This document shows positions 17,816 through 32,400 of a stretch of 64,000 nt of DNA, one piece after another. The DNA is taken from the NCBI RefSeq assembly GCF_014645555.1, contig NZ_BMLY01000002.1, positions 1 to 64,000 of the forward strand, given 5' to 3'. The notes beneath the pieces are model-generated. The model saw only the letters and a program-made list of their open reading frames with translations. It made no database searches and was not told where the DNA came from. The stretch's first letter is position 1, and every line of letters begins with the position of its first letter. The translations under genes were made by a program, and so were the position numbers. Origin of the DNA: Silvimonas amylolytica. GTDB taxonomy: Bacteria > Pseudomonadota > Gammaproteobacteria > Burkholderiales > Chitinibacteraceae.

Positions 17816-17828
17816 TAGCCCCTTTTGA

Positions 17829-20468
<2,640 letters not shown>

Positions 20469-20494
20469 ACATGATCAACACCAAGGGTTCTGCA

Positions 20495-21010
20495 ATGACT
20501 GCACTGCTGCGCCGCCTGACGGCACTTATCCTGATCAGCCTGCTGGCAGCCTGCGGCTTTCATTTGCGCGGGCAAGGTCCGAATTCGGGCTTTGCCTACC
20601 CTGAGGCCTATGTTGACGGTAATGGCGGCGTCGCACAGCAGTTGCGCCTGTATCTGCCGCTGCTGCCCAACGTGAAGCTGGTCAAAGACCCAACCATCAA
20701 GGATGTGGCCAAGATCAGCATCGCCAGCGAGATCTCCAACAATACCGTGCTGACCATCAACAGCTCTGGTCAGGCTACAGAATATCTGACCTCGCTGGTC
20801 GTGACCTTCAGCGCCTGGCGCCCGGATGGCTCAGCCATCATGGAAGGCCAGCAAGTCACTCTGTCGCGCAGCTATTCGTACGACCCGAACAACCCGATCG
20901 CCATGACCGGTGAATCCAATCGCCTGGTCAAGGACATGCAGCAGGACGCTTCCCAGCTGATCCTGCGCCGGATCAACGCTGTCGCTACACACGGCCAGGA
21001 TGCGCGCTGA
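20495..21010 (+). CDS. lptE: LPS-assembly lipoprotein LptE
   Basis: LptE plugs the LptD outer-membrane barrel in LPS export. The ~171-residue product has a lipoprotein signal (MTALLRRLTALILISLLAAC, lipidated Cys20) followed by GFHLRG, the family's hallmark after the lipobox. I prefer the ATG at 20495, which has AAGGG at good spacing; an in-frame ATG at 20471 would add eight residues. It lies between leuS and holA as in many proteobacteria, and its 3' end overlaps holA by 11 bp. Confidence 0.92.
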   Translation: MTALLRRLTALILISLLAACGFHLRGQGPNSGFAYPEAYVDGNGGVAQQLRLYLPLLPNVKLVKDPTIKDVAKISIASEISNNTVLTINSSGQATEYLTSLVVTFSAWRPDGSAIMEGQQVTLSRSYSYDPNNPIAMTGESNRLVKDMQQDASQLILRRINAVATHGQDAR

Positions 21011-22019
21011 AGACCTGGTCCGCCATCTCAAAGGCGGGCTGGCCCCTCTTTATGTTTTGCATGGCGAAGAAGGCTTTCTGACGCTGGAGTCAGCGCAGGC
21101 CATTCGTGAAGCCGCGTTGCGCCACGGATTTGGCGAGCGTGAAGTGCTCACCGTGGAAAGTGGTTTTTCCTGGAGCCAGCTCACGGCCAGCGGCAATTCG
21201 TTCAGTCTGTTTGCCGAAAAAAAGCTGGTCGAATTACGTGTCCCTACTGGCAAGCCCGGCGTAGAAGGAGCGAAGGTGCTCGAAGCCTACGCGAGCCGCT
21301 TGCCGGAGGACACCGTCACCGTAGTGCAGATGCCCAAACTGGATCGCACCACACAAAACGCCAAATGGTTTCAAGCGCTCTCGCAACACGGGGAGGTCAT
21401 CGAAGCCAGGCCGATTGAGCGCAGCGCCCTACCCAACTGGATTGCGCTGCGCCTCACAGCCCAGCAACAGCAACTTGATGCCGATGCAATGCGGTTTCTG
21501 GTCGATCGTGTGGAAGGCAACCTCTTCGCCGCACACCAGGAAGTTCTCAAGCTCGGTTTGTTGCATGCCCCAGGTACCCTGACGCTGGAACAGGTCCGCG
21601 AAGCCGTCGCCAACGTGGCTCGTTATGACGTATTCCAGATGGGTGAAGCCTTGCTGGCTGGGGATGCAACCCGTTTTGTGCGCATGCTCGACGGCTTGCG
21701 CGCCGAAGGCGAAGCACCACATCTGGTGTTGTGGGCGCTATCGGAAGAAGTCCGTGCCTTGTGGCGACTGGCCCAAGGGCGCGCCAATGGCGCCAATATG
21801 GGGCAGCTCTACAAAGAAAACCGTGTCTGGGGCGCCAAGCAAGGATTGGTTGATAAAGCCCTGGACCGGGTCAGCGGGCCACAATTACGCCAGGCGTTGT
21901 CCATGGCCGCGCGAATTGACCAGATCAACAAAGGGGTCGGGCAAGGCGACGCGTGGGATGAACTTCTCTCGATGTGCCTGCCATTACTCAAGCCGACTGC
22001 AACACGCCCGGGACGCTGA
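21000..22019 (+). CDS. holA: DNA polymerase III subunit delta
   Basis: This clamp-loader subunit opens the beta clamp. The 339-residue protein starts MRAEDLVRHLKGGLAPLYVLHGEE, has the RxxARxxA-region equivalent and the segment RYDVFQMGEALLAGD typical of delta. It ends with the helical collar domain (ALSMAARIDQINKGVGQGDAWDEL). The gene overlaps the lptE 3' end by 11 bp. Confidence 0.96.
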   Translation: MRAEDLVRHLKGGLAPLYVLHGEEGFLTLESAQAIREAALRHGFGEREVLTVESGFSWSQLTASGNSFSLFAEKKLVELRVPTGKPGVEGAKVLEAYASRLPEDTVTVVQMPKLDRTTQNAKWFQALSQHGEVIEARPIERSALPNWIALRLTAQQQQLDADAMRFLVDRVEGNLFAAHQEVLKLGLLHAPGTLTLEQVREAVANVARYDVFQMGEALLAGDATRFVRMLDGLRAEGEAPHLVLWALSEEVRALWRLAQGRANGANMGQLYKENRVWGAKQGLVDKALDRVSGPQLRQALSMAARIDQINKGVGQGDAWDELLSMCLPLLKPTATRPGR

Positions 22020-22107
22020 ACGCCAGAGTCGTTACACTTGAATCACGACGCTGCCCTCGGCGCACAACAATCACATACCGCCCACAAGATACGCGAGCAA
22101 GCCGACG

Positions 22108-23559
22108 ATGAAAGAACAGATTCTGGTCAACATCACCCCGCAAGAAACCCGCGTAGCGACCGTTGAGGACGGCGTGGTGCAGGACATCCATATCGAGCGC
22201 GCGTCGCAACGCGGTCTCGTCGGCAACATCTATCTGGGCGTGGTCAAACGCGTGCTGCCAGGCATGCAAAGCGCCTTTATCGAAATTGGTCTGGAGCGCG
22301 CAGCCTTTCTGCATATCGCTGACGTCATCGAACAACGCCAGCACCCGAACGATGAACTGCGGATTGAACGCCTGGTCCACGAAGGCCAGCCCATCCTGGT
22401 CCAGGTCATTAAAGACCCGATCGGCACCAAAGGTGCCCGGCTTTCAACGCAGATCAGTATTGCCGGCCGTTTCCTTGTGTTTCTGCCACAGGAAACCCAC
22501 ATTGGCATCAGCCAGCGCATTGAAAACAACGAAGAACGTGATCGCCTGCGTTCGCGCCTGGAAAGCCTGCTGGCACAAGATCACCTGGGCTATATCATTC
22601 GTACCTCGGCCGACCATGCCACAGATCAAGAACTCCTGGCTGATATCGACTACCTGAATCTGATCTGGGCAGACATCCGCCAGAAATCTCAAACGCTACC
22701 GCCCAAATCACTTCTGTTTCAGGATCTCTCGTTGCAGCTGCGCACACTGCGCGACATGGTCAATACCGAGACGCAAGAAGTGCTGGTTGATTCGCGCGAG
22801 AACGTCGCCAAAATGCGCGACTTCGCTCAGTCTTTTGTTGCAGATGTCTTCCCGCGCGTGCAGCACTACAGTGGGGAACGCCCGCTGTTCGAACTATACG
22901 GTGTTGAAGCGGAGATCGAACGTGCCCTTGCCCGCCGCGTGAATCTGAAGTTTGGGGGGTATCTGATCATCGATCAGACCGAAGCAATGGCCACCATCGA
23001 CGTCAATACCGGCGGGTTTGTTGGCCACCGCTCATTTGACGACACCATTTTCAAAACCAACCTGGAAGCCACGCACGTCATCGCGCGGCAACTACGGTTA
23101 CGCAACCTGGGCGGCATTATCATCGTCGACTTTATCGACATGGATAACGAAGCTCACAAGCACGCTGTACTGGAAGAACTGCAAAAGGCGCTGTCACGCG
23201 ACCGCACCAAGGTGACCGTCTCAAACTTCACCAGCCTGGGCCTCGTTGAAATCACGCGCAAGCGCACGCGCGAAAGCCTGGCTCACGTCCTGTGCGAACC
23301 CTGCCCCACCTGCCAGGGCCGCGGGCAAATCCGCACTGCAGAAACGGTTTGCCATGAAATCCTGCGGGAAATCCTGCGGGAAGAACGCCAGTTCAAGGCT
23401 CGCGAGTACCGCATCCTGGCCTCGCAGAATGTGATCGACATGTTTCTGGACGAAGAGTCCGCCAGCCTTGCACAGCTGGTGGACTTTATCGGCAAGCCGA
23501 TCTATTTGCAGGTAGAAACCGCGTATACGCAAGAGCAGTTCGACGTCGTGCTCATGTAA
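22108..23559 (+). CDS. rng: Ribonuclease G
   Basis: This endoribonuclease acts in 16S rRNA 5' maturation and mRNA decay. The 483-residue protein opens MKEQILVNITPQETRVA and has an S1 domain (GNIYLGVVKRVLPGMQSAFIEIG). The DNase I-like catalytic core has the metal aspartates in TIDVNTGGFVG and IIVDFIDMD, and the zinc-link CEPCPTC follows. It lacks the long C-terminal scaffold of RNase E, so it is RNase G. Confidence 0.97.
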   Translation: MKEQILVNITPQETRVATVEDGVVQDIHIERASQRGLVGNIYLGVVKRVLPGMQSAFIEIGLERAAFLHIADVIEQRQHPNDELRIERLVHEGQPILVQVIKDPIGTKGARLSTQISIAGRFLVFLPQETHIGISQRIENNEERDRLRSRLESLLAQDHLGYIIRTSADHATDQELLADIDYLNLIWADIRQKSQTLPPKSLLFQDLSLQLRTLRDMVNTETQEVLVDSRENVAKMRDFAQSFVADVFPRVQHYSGERPLFELYGVEAEIERALARRVNLKFGGYLIIDQTEAMATIDVNTGGFVGHRSFDDTIFKTNLEATHVIARQLRLRNLGGIIIVDFIDMDNEAHKHAVLEELQKALSRDRTKVTVSNFTSLGLVEITRKRTRESLAHVLCEPCPTCQGRGQIRTAETVCHEILREILREERQFKAREYRILASQNVIDMFLDEESASLAQLVDFIGKPIYLQVETAYTQEQFDVVLM

Positions 23560-23578
23560 ATCACCGCAACTGCAATAT

Positions 23579-23610
23579 AAAAAAGGAGGGATGATTTCCC
23601 TCCTTTTTTA
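23579..23610. terminator. Bidirectional terminator between rng and the polysaccharide locus
   Basis: AAAAAAGGAGGG, loop, CCCTCCTTTTTT is a stem flanked by A- and T-runs, placed between convergent rng and the WecA-like gene. It marks the 3' boundary of the minus-strand O-polysaccharide locus. Confidence 0.9.
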
Positions 23611-23635
23611 TGTTCAGACGCCAACCCGAATAACG

Positions 23636-24760
23636 TTATTGATCTCGTTTGTGGCGACGTGCACCACGATGCGCGCGACGAACCACCAGCCAGCGCGGCG
23701 CCCGGAAGCGGGCAATACAGCGGTACAACCAGACGTAGCCAAACACAAACAGCAAAGCCCAGAGTTGCAGCGCCAGTGTGTTATTCCAGAACAACACGGC
23801 GGGCACCACCCCTAACGATGACAACAACCAGAGGTACGGCGAAGTCATTGAATTACGGAAGACCTTGTGGCGCGGATCAGGACTACCCACCGCCCAACGC
23901 ATCAAGCGTTTGTAGACCAACTGGTGTAAATGCGCCGCATCTGGCATGCCGGGGTTACTTTGACGCGAAAGCCTGCGCAACACGGTAAAGACCGTCTCCA
24001 CCACCGGGTAACTCACCAACAAGAACGCAAACCAGGGTGAAACTTGCGGATTGCGCGCTACCAGCATGATGACGAGCGATGCGATCCAGAACCCGAGCAG
24101 ATACGCCCCGCCATCCCCCAGGAAAATCAATCCGCGGGGCCAGTTCCAGAACAGAAACCCCAGGCAGGCGCCAATCCCTGCAATCGCCAGCGACCACACC
24201 ACATAGTCGGCCTGTAAAATGGCGACATACGCAATGCCGGTCAACATGATCGCGGCCACGGCAGCAGCGAGGCCGTTATAGCCATCGATGAAATTCATGG
24301 CATTGGTCACACCAGCCAGTGCAATGATCGTGAACAGCAAAGATACCGCCGGAAACGCGAGCAGCATATCTATGCCAGGCAGATCAAGCCGAGTTACGCG
24401 GATCCCTAACCAGGCCCAGGCAAGTGCGGCCGAGATGATAATACAGGCCATGCGCAGGACCACCCCGCCGCGCTTGCTGATGTCCTCAAACAAGCCACTG
24501 GCAAAGGCCGGAAAAACCACGATCAACAGATGCAGAAAATAATCGCCAATTGGCCGGCCTAAATAGAGCTGCACCGCCCAGCTGGCCGCCAACGCAATAA
24601 TGATGGCAAGGCCACCAATTCTAGGCACCGGATTAACATGAAATTTCTGTATGCCATGCAGATCAGAGTCTGCACTGAAACGACCATGGATATGACCACT
24701 GCGGACGAGCCACATGGACACGAGAAAAGAGATTGCAAAAGCGAGAACAATAGGGAGCAC
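23636..24760 (-). CDS. MraY/WecA/WbpL-family polyprenyl-phosphate sugar-1-phosphate transferase
   Basis: The 374-residue protein has about ten transmembrane helices. Its cytoplasmic motifs are those of UDP-sugar:undecaprenyl-phosphate transferases: PRIGGLAI, GLFEDISKR (acidic pair ED where WecA has DD), NAMNFIDGYNGLA, FLGDGGAYLLGF, and the C-terminal AAHLHQLVYKR. It would start the lipid-linked O-polysaccharide by transferring an N-acetylhexosamine-1-phosphate. WbpL plays this part for A-band in Pseudomonas. The gene is separated from the nearest glycosyltransferase gene by 344 bp, so it may have its own promoter. The C-terminal ~60 residues after the last helix are basic. Confidence 0.88.
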   Translation of the reverse strand: MLPIVLAFAISFLVSMWLVRSGHIHGRFSADSDLHGIQKFHVNPVPRIGGLAIIIALAASWAVQLYLGRPIGDYFLHLLIVVFPAFASGLFEDISKRGGVVLRMACIIISAALAWAWLGIRVTRLDLPGIDMLLAFPAVSLLFTIIALAGVTNAMNFIDGYNGLAAAVAAIMLTGIAYVAILQADYVVWSLAIAGIGACLGFLFWNWPRGLIFLGDGGAYLLGFWIASLVIMLVARNPQVSPWFAFLLVSYPVVETVFTVLRRLSRQSNPGMPDAAHLHQLVYKRLMRWAVGSPDPRHKVFRNSMTSPYLWLLSSLGVVPAVLFWNNTLALQLWALLFVFGYVWLYRCIARFRAPRWLVVRRAHRGARRHKRDQ

Positions 24761-25104
24761 GTTGTACCGGGCAACTAAGGGTAAAAAAGCTCACCTATTA
24801 TGACGGATATTGACGTTACCCGCTGATGCACCTTTGTAAGCGCCTCCGGCAACCCCCAAAACCAAACAGATTGGAGACAGCTTTTAGTAAAAAGTCGCTT
24901 GCGCCCCCCTGACCATGCGAAGCATGCCTGCGACCCTTTCATGGAATAACTGCGCTCATCTGGAATGCCGATCGTGATCGCAGGGGAGTAATGAAATCGG
25001 CAAGCTCCTGCGGGTGCGCCGCACACACCTCCCGCCGCAATCAAAGGCAGCACGCCATAATCATACCGATTGAATTGGCACAATCCGGCATGTTAGAGGC
25101 GGAA
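24761..25104. other. 344-bp gap inside the polysaccharide locus
   Basis: I find no supported gene. The one full-length minus frame lacks family features and a ribosome binding site. An inverted repeat GGCGGAA-7 nt-TTCCGCC at 25098-25118 straddles the stop of the GT4 gene but has no T-run. The promoter of the WecA-like gene may lie here. Confidence 0.5.
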
Positions 25105-26229
25105 CTAGCCCTTCCGCCGATCCAGTACATGGCGATAAAGCGCTGCATAGGCGGTGACCATTTGCTCCAGGCTGAACATTTGCATGAACCGGACGCGCGC
25201 CGCTTCACCTTGCTGGCGGGCCAGTTCGACATCCCCAGCTAGCGCGTTCATGGCTTGCGCCAGTGCCACCGGGTCTGCCGGCGGAATAACCAGGCCCGTT
25301 TCACCATGCAGATTAATAAAGCTAGTACCCGTATTAATGTCGCAAGAAATCATGGGCTTACCCATCATGGCTGCTTCCGCCAGCCCCAGCCCGAACGCCT
25401 CAGAACGTAAATGCGATGGGAATACAAACGCGTGCGCCCCCGCCATGATGTCCATCTTGACCTGCTCATCGACCAGTCCCATGAAATGCAGATTGGTCAA
25501 GCCCCGCCGCGCAGCCTCGGCTTCATATTCCTTGCGTAGTGGTCCATCCCCCATCAGCACGATATTTTCAGCCACGTTGGCGGCGGCTTCAATCAGATAC
25601 TGAAGACCCTTGTAATAGCGGAACACGCCAACAAAAGCGAAATAACGCGCCCCAAAACGGTCACGATACGCTGCAATTGCATGCGCGTCCGGAGCCGGGT
25701 GGGACGCCGGGTCAAGGCCAAGTGGAATGACCGTGCACTTCTCACGGAATGGCTCCAGATCAGCGCTGCTAGCCAGATAGCCCGGACTGGTTGGCGCAAT
25801 GGCGTCAACATGACCAAGAAACCAGGTCATCAACGGAGAATAGGCTTTCTTAAGCCATTTCTGCTTGACGATGTCACTGTGGTAGGTAACCACCGAGGGC
25901 TTGCGATGTCCCGCCAAGGCATGCAGGACGTCGCCAAACGGCCATGGGAAGTGATAATGCAATAGATCATAAGGCGCGATAAAACGACCAAAGTCGCGCG
26001 CCTCCTGGATGCTGAAAGGCGTAGACGCCAGATCAATCGTCGTGGGATACCGGTGCACGGTGACCTCGTCAATGACCAGCGTCTCGGGTTGTTTTACCGC
26101 TGCGGACAACACCAGGACCTCAGCAGTCACCCCGTGACCCCGTCCGCCCATGGCCAAACCACGGATCACTTGCTCGATACCACCCACCGTATCCGGGTAG
26201 TACGTCTTATAGACGTGCAGAACCTTCAC
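25105..26229 (-). CDS. GT4 glycosyltransferase (O-polysaccharide chain)
   Basis: The 374-residue GT-B enzyme begins MKVLHVYKTYYPDTVGGIEQ, the glycine loop typical of GT4 acceptor domains. The C-terminal nucleotide-sugar domain has FAFVGVFRYYKGLQYLIEA and the E-x7-E region (SEAFGLGLAEAAMMGKPMI). It lies 3 bp after the preceding GT4 gene and follows rmd and gmd, so the donor is probably GDP-D-rhamnose or GDP-mannose. It may correspond to WbpY or WbpZ of the A-band pathway. Linkage cannot be read from the sequence. Confidence 0.88.
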   Translation of the reverse strand: MKVLHVYKTYYPDTVGGIEQVIRGLAMGGRGHGVTAEVLVLSAAVKQPETLVIDEVTVHRYPTTIDLASTPFSIQEARDFGRFIAPYDLLHYHFPWPFGDVLHALAGHRKPSVVTYHSDIVKQKWLKKAYSPLMTWFLGHVDAIAPTSPGYLASSADLEPFREKCTVIPLGLDPASHPAPDAHAIAAYRDRFGARYFAFVGVFRYYKGLQYLIEAAANVAENIVLMGDGPLRKEYEAEAARRGLTNLHFMGLVDEQVKMDIMAGAHAFVFPSHLRSEAFGLGLAEAAMMGKPMISCDINTGTSFINLHGETGLVIPPADPVALAQAMNALAGDVELARQQGEAARVRFMQMFSLEQMVTAYAALYRHVLDRRKG

Positions 26230-26232
26230 GCG

Positions 26233-27354
26233 TCAGCTCACCAGTTGACGATAAACCGCAGCGGTACGCCGTGCGGTTTCCGCCCATGTAAAAGTCTGTG
26301 CACGGGCTAACCCGCGCTCGCTCAGTGAACTGGCCAATGCAGGGTCCTGGAGCACTCTGGAAATGGCATCGGCGATGGCATCCGGGCGCTCCGGGTCAAC
26401 CAACAATGCTGCATCACCAGCCACTTCTGGTAGCGAAGTAACCGTGGATGTAATGACTGGCAAACCGGACGCAAATGCCTCTAGTACTGGCAAGCCAAAT
26501 CCTTCATACAAAGAAGGGAACACAAGGGCAGACGCAGACTGAAGCAGCACCTGCTTTTCTTCGTCGGTGACGTAATCCAGCCAATGGCCCGCACCCCGTG
26601 CCTGAATGCTCTTCAGCCGCTCAACCTCGGCTTCAGCAGACCAGCCGTGTCTGCCAGCAACTACCAGCGGCGCCACTTTTTGTAGTTCCGCTGGCAGGCT
26701 TTCAAAGGCGTCAATGACACGGCCGACGTTCTTGCGCGGCTGCAAGGTCCCGACAAACAGCAAGAAACCTGGACGCAGACCCAGTCTGGTCAGCACTTCC
26801 TGTTTGCGGGCTTCATCAATCCGCCCGAAGTAACGCTCATCCACGCCCAGGTGGATTGGGGTAATTCGTTCTCGAGGAATCCTGAAGTGCTCGACCAAAT
26901 CACCCACCACATAGTCAGAAATGGTGATGTAATGATCCGCCCAGCTGGCAGAACGCTTGAACAACCAGTTTTTAAGCCAGCGACGCTTCACGGTGACCCA
27001 ATCCGAACGCATTAACGGGACCGGGTCCATCAGTGTCGCTACCAGCGGAATGCCGGAGAGTTTGGGGATGTAGTGATCCGTCGCGTGAAAAATGTCGATC
27101 TTGCGCGACAACTCGGCCGTGCCCGCGAATGAGAGCGGCGTAACCGCGCTGCGCAGCACATTGGTCTTGAAGCTGCCCTGCAACGCGCTGGACCCTGCCG
27201 CAGCCGGTGCATCCAGAAACGCCAGCGGACGGGTTTCAACGCCGTCCGCCGGCAAATAGCGCAGCAATTCTTCGGTGTAGGTACCAATCCCATCGACATG
27301 ACCAGACGTGGCCAGTGCCCGTTCCAGCACTGTCGTGCCAATTCCGACTCGCAT
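26233..27354 (-). CDS. GT4 glycosyltransferase (mannosyl/rhamnosyltransferase-like)
   Basis: The 373-residue GT-B protein has an N-terminal glycine loop (GHVDGIGTYTEELL), IDIFHATDHYIPKL, and a donor domain with LFVGTLQPRKNVGRVIDAFE and SLYEGFGLPVLEAFASGLPVI (E-x7-E). This is the layout of WbpZ/WbdB-type GDP-sugar glycosyltransferases. Its ATG overlaps the rmd stop (TGATG), so the two are translationally coupled, which supports use of GDP-D-rhamnose. Confidence 0.88.
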   Translation of the reverse strand: MRVGIGTTVLERALATSGHVDGIGTYTEELLRYLPADGVETRPLAFLDAPAAAGSSALQGSFKTNVLRSAVTPLSFAGTAELSRKIDIFHATDHYIPKLSGIPLVATLMDPVPLMRSDWVTVKRRWLKNWLFKRSASWADHYITISDYVVGDLVEHFRIPRERITPIHLGVDERYFGRIDEARKQEVLTRLGLRPGFLLFVGTLQPRKNVGRVIDAFESLPAELQKVAPLVVAGRHGWSAEAEVERLKSIQARGAGHWLDYVTDEEKQVLLQSASALVFPSLYEGFGLPVLEAFASGLPVITSTVTSLPEVAGDAALLVDPERPDAIADAISRVLQDPALASSLSERGLARAQTFTWAETARRTAAVYRQLVS

Positions 27355-28238
27355 CAGGCCTCCAGCATCCAGCCCAACGTATCCTGCAGGGAGTAATCCG
27401 GCAAATCAGGTAGTGCGGCTTGCAATTTGTCTGGAGAACCAATCAGTACTTTGAGCTCATTGGCACGCACCAGTTGCGGGTCTACTTCAACGCGCAAGGT
27501 ATGCCCGCTGAGCCTGCTCACGGTTTCCACCACATCCAGCAATGCGTGACCACGCCCGGTACACAGGTTCACGGTATCACCCGGCCGGCCTTCAGTCAGC
27601 AGGCGAACATACGCCTGTGCGACCATGCGCACGTCGTTGAACTCGCGCACAACATCCAGGTTGCCCAGTTTGATATGGTCAGCCTTGCGCAGGAAATGCC
27701 CGATGATCTTGGGGATGAGGAATTTGTCATCCTGACCCGCGCCAGTGTAATTGAACGGCCGCGTAAACAGGATAGGCAGGCGATCAACCCAGGTCCGCGC
27801 CATGTGTTCCATGGCGAGTTTGCTCATCGCGTAGTGATTGACGGGTGCGGGCGCGGTTTCTTCGGCCACCGGTGAAACCGGCGGGTTACCGTAGATGTTG
27901 GCGCTGCTGGCCAGAATCACCTTCTGCAGTGGAGAGCCACTACGATGAAGTGCTTCCAGCAAGTTCAGCGTACCGAACACATTGGTCCGGTACAGTGCCA
28001 TCTGGTCAGCATGTGCCACAAAGGCAATGGCCGCCAGATGAATCACGTAATCCGGCTTGATCTTGTTGACCGCGTCACACAAAGCCGGCAGATCAGCCAG
28101 ATCTGCCGCAACCTCATTTTCAGCCGGCGCGTGCTGCACCAGACCGGCGACGTGATAGCCAGCCTGTTGCAGCGCCTCTTTGACATAGCGCCCCGTGAAG
28201 CCGTGGCTTCCGGTGAGCAAAACCGTTTTTGCCGGCAT
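27354..28238 (-). CDS. rmd: GDP-6-deoxy-D-mannose reductase (GDP-D-rhamnose synthesis)
   Basis: The 294-residue SDR-family enzyme has the NAD(P)-binding motif TGSHGFTGRYV near the N-terminus, HLAAIAFVAH, the catalytic YxxxK as YAMSK, and RPFNYTGAGQ. It lies 11 bp after gmd. The pair converts GDP-mannose to GDP-4-keto-6-deoxymannose and then to GDP-D-rhamnose. A GDP-fucose synthase would be longer and differ in motifs, so RMD is preferred. Confidence 0.9.
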   Translation of the reverse strand: MPAKTVLLTGSHGFTGRYVKEALQQAGYHVAGLVQHAPAENEVAADLADLPALCDAVNKIKPDYVIHLAAIAFVAHADQMALYRTNVFGTLNLLEALHRSGSPLQKVILASSANIYGNPPVSPVAEETAPAPVNHYAMSKLAMEHMARTWVDRLPILFTRPFNYTGAGQDDKFLIPKIIGHFLRKADHIKLGNLDVVREFNDVRMVAQAYVRLLTEGRPGDTVNLCTGRGHALLDVVETVSRLSGHTLRVEVDPQLVRANELKVLIGSPDKLQAALPDLPDYSLQDTLGWMLEA

Positions 28239-28249
28239 GGCCGCCCCTG

Positions 28250-29293
<1,044 letters not shown>

Positions 29294-29405
29294 CTAATTC
29301 GTTAAATAATTAATCTTTGATAGGCAAATCACAAATTCGACGCAATCGCATTAAGCCTCGCTATCAAGCCAAGCTCCCTTATGAACATTTGCGTTTAATA
29401 CCCAC

Positions 29406-32400
29406 TTAGTGGGGAGCGCCTGCCTGAGGCATTTGTCGCACCGCAGCGAGCATCTGTAGCAACTGAGATGCCTGGTCGGGCGACAATTGCCTAGAACTGC
29501 CCTTTGCTGAATTGTCATTGGTTGGCACAGAGTTTATCACAAACCCTTTTGTCCGTTTGCGGTCAGCCTCTCGTAACCAATCTTCCAATGTATGCGCCGT
29601 TTTGCTTGATAGACAGATGACACCATCAAATGCAAGCGTATCCTGCAGCCAAGACTGCCATGCCTGTATTTCTGCTGCTGCAGGTTCCTCACCAAGCTCG
29701 CCCAGGTCGTGGTCAAGCAGAAATTGAACCGCCACTCCACGAGCGAACCATTCCTGAATTGCTGCCATTTCTACTTGGGAAACTTCAGGCTGCTGGACGA
29801 GACGAACCATAACATCTCCATCCCAGGCTTCGGCCAAGGTTTCCTGAACCCAACCGTCATATAGACCCAAGAGCCGGCAAACAAAGAATCGCGCGTATCT
29901 ATAACTGGAAGATTCTTCGCAGAAATAGACCGGTTCAACATGCCAACCCTTATGTTCTGCGGTGAGCCACCCACGTAACAGTGTCGCGAGCCCGGTGTCC
30001 ACAGAGCCATGCAGCCCGTTACCATGGAGATCGGAAATATCGACAAGAAGTTGCCGACAAGCTGGATGGGCCGGTATGTTACGCGCAACAGCTCGCGCAA
30101 TCTGCGCCCAATCAGCGTCAGCCAAAATCGGGCTTCGCGCCTTGAGCGCTTGAGCCAGATGGTAACGTTGCTGATCTGGATCCGCGTAAAAACGTTCAAT
30201 TGCGGCTGCATATTGGGCAGCACAACCCGCCGGGGAGTGTTTTGTAGCAATCAGCATTTGAGCTTGCGCGCCTAACTGTTCGCGACGTACCTTGTCCTGC
30301 CAAAGCGTCACCAAGGCTTCCATCAGCTCCTCATCCTCAAACGAGTCGGGCAGCATCCAAACCGCATTTTCAGGCATCTCAGCCATGGAGCCGTTGGCAT
30401 TGATGATCGTTGCGAGGCCATAATTCATGCAGTCAAGCACAGTACCCGAGGTTTCGCCTCGAGACATTGTCCTTAGTTGTACACCGAGGTCTGATGCAGC
30501 CAGCCAGCGTCTGTAGATATCGCCGTCCGCCCAACCCGTGATAGTAATTCGGTTACGCGCCTCGGAAGATTTGATCGTGGACAGGAACTCCTTCCCATAA
30601 TCCCCCTCATGGTTCCTGCCAACAAAGACCAATCTGCATTTCGGATCCAGGGCCAATGGCGATGTCAACCAAGCGTTCAGAAGGCGATGATTTAATTTGG
30701 TAGGCGCAACAAAGCCTAAACTACAAACAACGAAATCACCCTCATTAATCTCCAGAGTGGCACGTGCTTGCGCTTTAGTTTCACCAGAGGGTAGCTGACG
30801 CAGATGAGGAATCTGCTCCCAACGGTCCGCTGCATCCGGTCCATACCAATGCATCGCCAACTGTCGGGAATAATCCGCATGGACGATAATACCCAGGGCA
30901 TCCTGTAGAACCGGCAGATTGCAAGGGTACCGATAAATCACCTCAGCAATATCCTTAGCCTGAAAGCGCTCGGCAACTGCCGCCCAACCATGGCATTCGA
31001 CCAGCGAGCGCGCCCAACCGTGGGGTAGTTCTCCCGTCAATTCACGATGCGCAACAATGCCGGATAGATAGAAATCATGTAGCACCACCGCGCCTGGGTA
31101 GGCTTGCAACAGCCCGAACATATGACTGTGAAAATGAGAGTTACCAAAGTGGTACAAGATGCGGTCAAAATTGGTCGCGTTTTCCTGGAACCATTGCACA
31201 CTGCGAATCGGATGGTTGTTCCGAACCCATTCAGACGTGACCTCAGGCTGACTCACAACCACTTCAATGTCATAGTGAACAGCAAGCGCAGGAAGCAACT
31301 CTGCGCTGTAATCACTGATGCCACTCGACTCGGGAGGCAGTGGCGAAATATAGGCCAACCGCGGCCGTGGCTTCACCACGTTTTTCGGGACAGCCCGCAT
31401 TCCATGTCGGACTTCCAAGGCTTCCCACGTAATACGAGCACTGGCATCCCACGAGAATTTCGTAGCCTGTGTCAAACCATGTTGTTCGAGTTCGACCCGA
31501 TAAGCATCGTTCTCAAGGACCTCAAACATCTTGTCGGTTATTGCCTGGACATTGTGCGCCTTGAAGAGCGCATCGCTCCGGCCAACCACCTCGGGCAAGC
31601 TGGAGCAGTCTGTAGCGATAACGGCTTTGCCGCATTGCATGGCCTCCAGCGCGGGCAAGCCAAAACCTTCATGCCAGGATGGGAACACGAAAAACTTGCA
31701 GGCCCGGTAGCATGTCAGCAGATCATCATCCGAGACGAAGCCGGTCAATACCAGCTCGTCGCTACCAAGCCCTGCCTCAGCCGCCAATTTCTGCAATCTG
31801 GCGCGATCAACCGCTTGAACGGAGCAGACCACTGCTAACTGATGTGCCCGGCGCAAGGATACCGGCAATTTCGCATAGGCCGCGATCAAGCCTTCGATAT
31901 TCTTGCGATGGTCAATCCCGCCGGTATACATGATAAACGGACGTACCAGCCCGTATTGCTTCTGCAATCGAGACATGTCCTCGGCAGACACCACGCCGGG
32001 TGTAAACCGTTCATCCACAGCAGCGGAAATGTTCACGACGTGAAGTGGATCAAAACCAAGATGAGCGACCGCCTCTGCCCCCGATGAAGTGGAAATTGCC
32101 AGCAGCAGATCAGCCTTCTTCAATTGATCCATCTTGCTCAGATACCAGCGTTCACTCACCGGGTTGGTCAGATAGATCTCTTTATGAATCAGGGGGATCA
32201 AGTCATACAGAATCGCAGCGGTAGGAACATCACTGGTCATTTGTCCGATGCTCACCACAACATCATCGGATAAACCTTCGACCGTGGAGGCAATCAGTAT
32301 CCAGTCAGGCCGCAAGTTCGCAAGGAAGCTTTCCCGGATCAGCTCCGCAGCAACCCGACGTTCAGCGTTGTCCGGATCTGCAGAGAACACAGCGGCGGGG

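Noticed and set aside
24775-25083. 102-residue minus-strand ORF in the 344-bp gap
   Set aside because: It has no ribosome binding site, no recognisable domain and an odd composition; left as unexplained non-coding sequence.
25098-25118. Inverted repeat near the GT4 stop as a terminator
   Set aside because: The stem is only 7 bp and there is no T-run on the minus strand.
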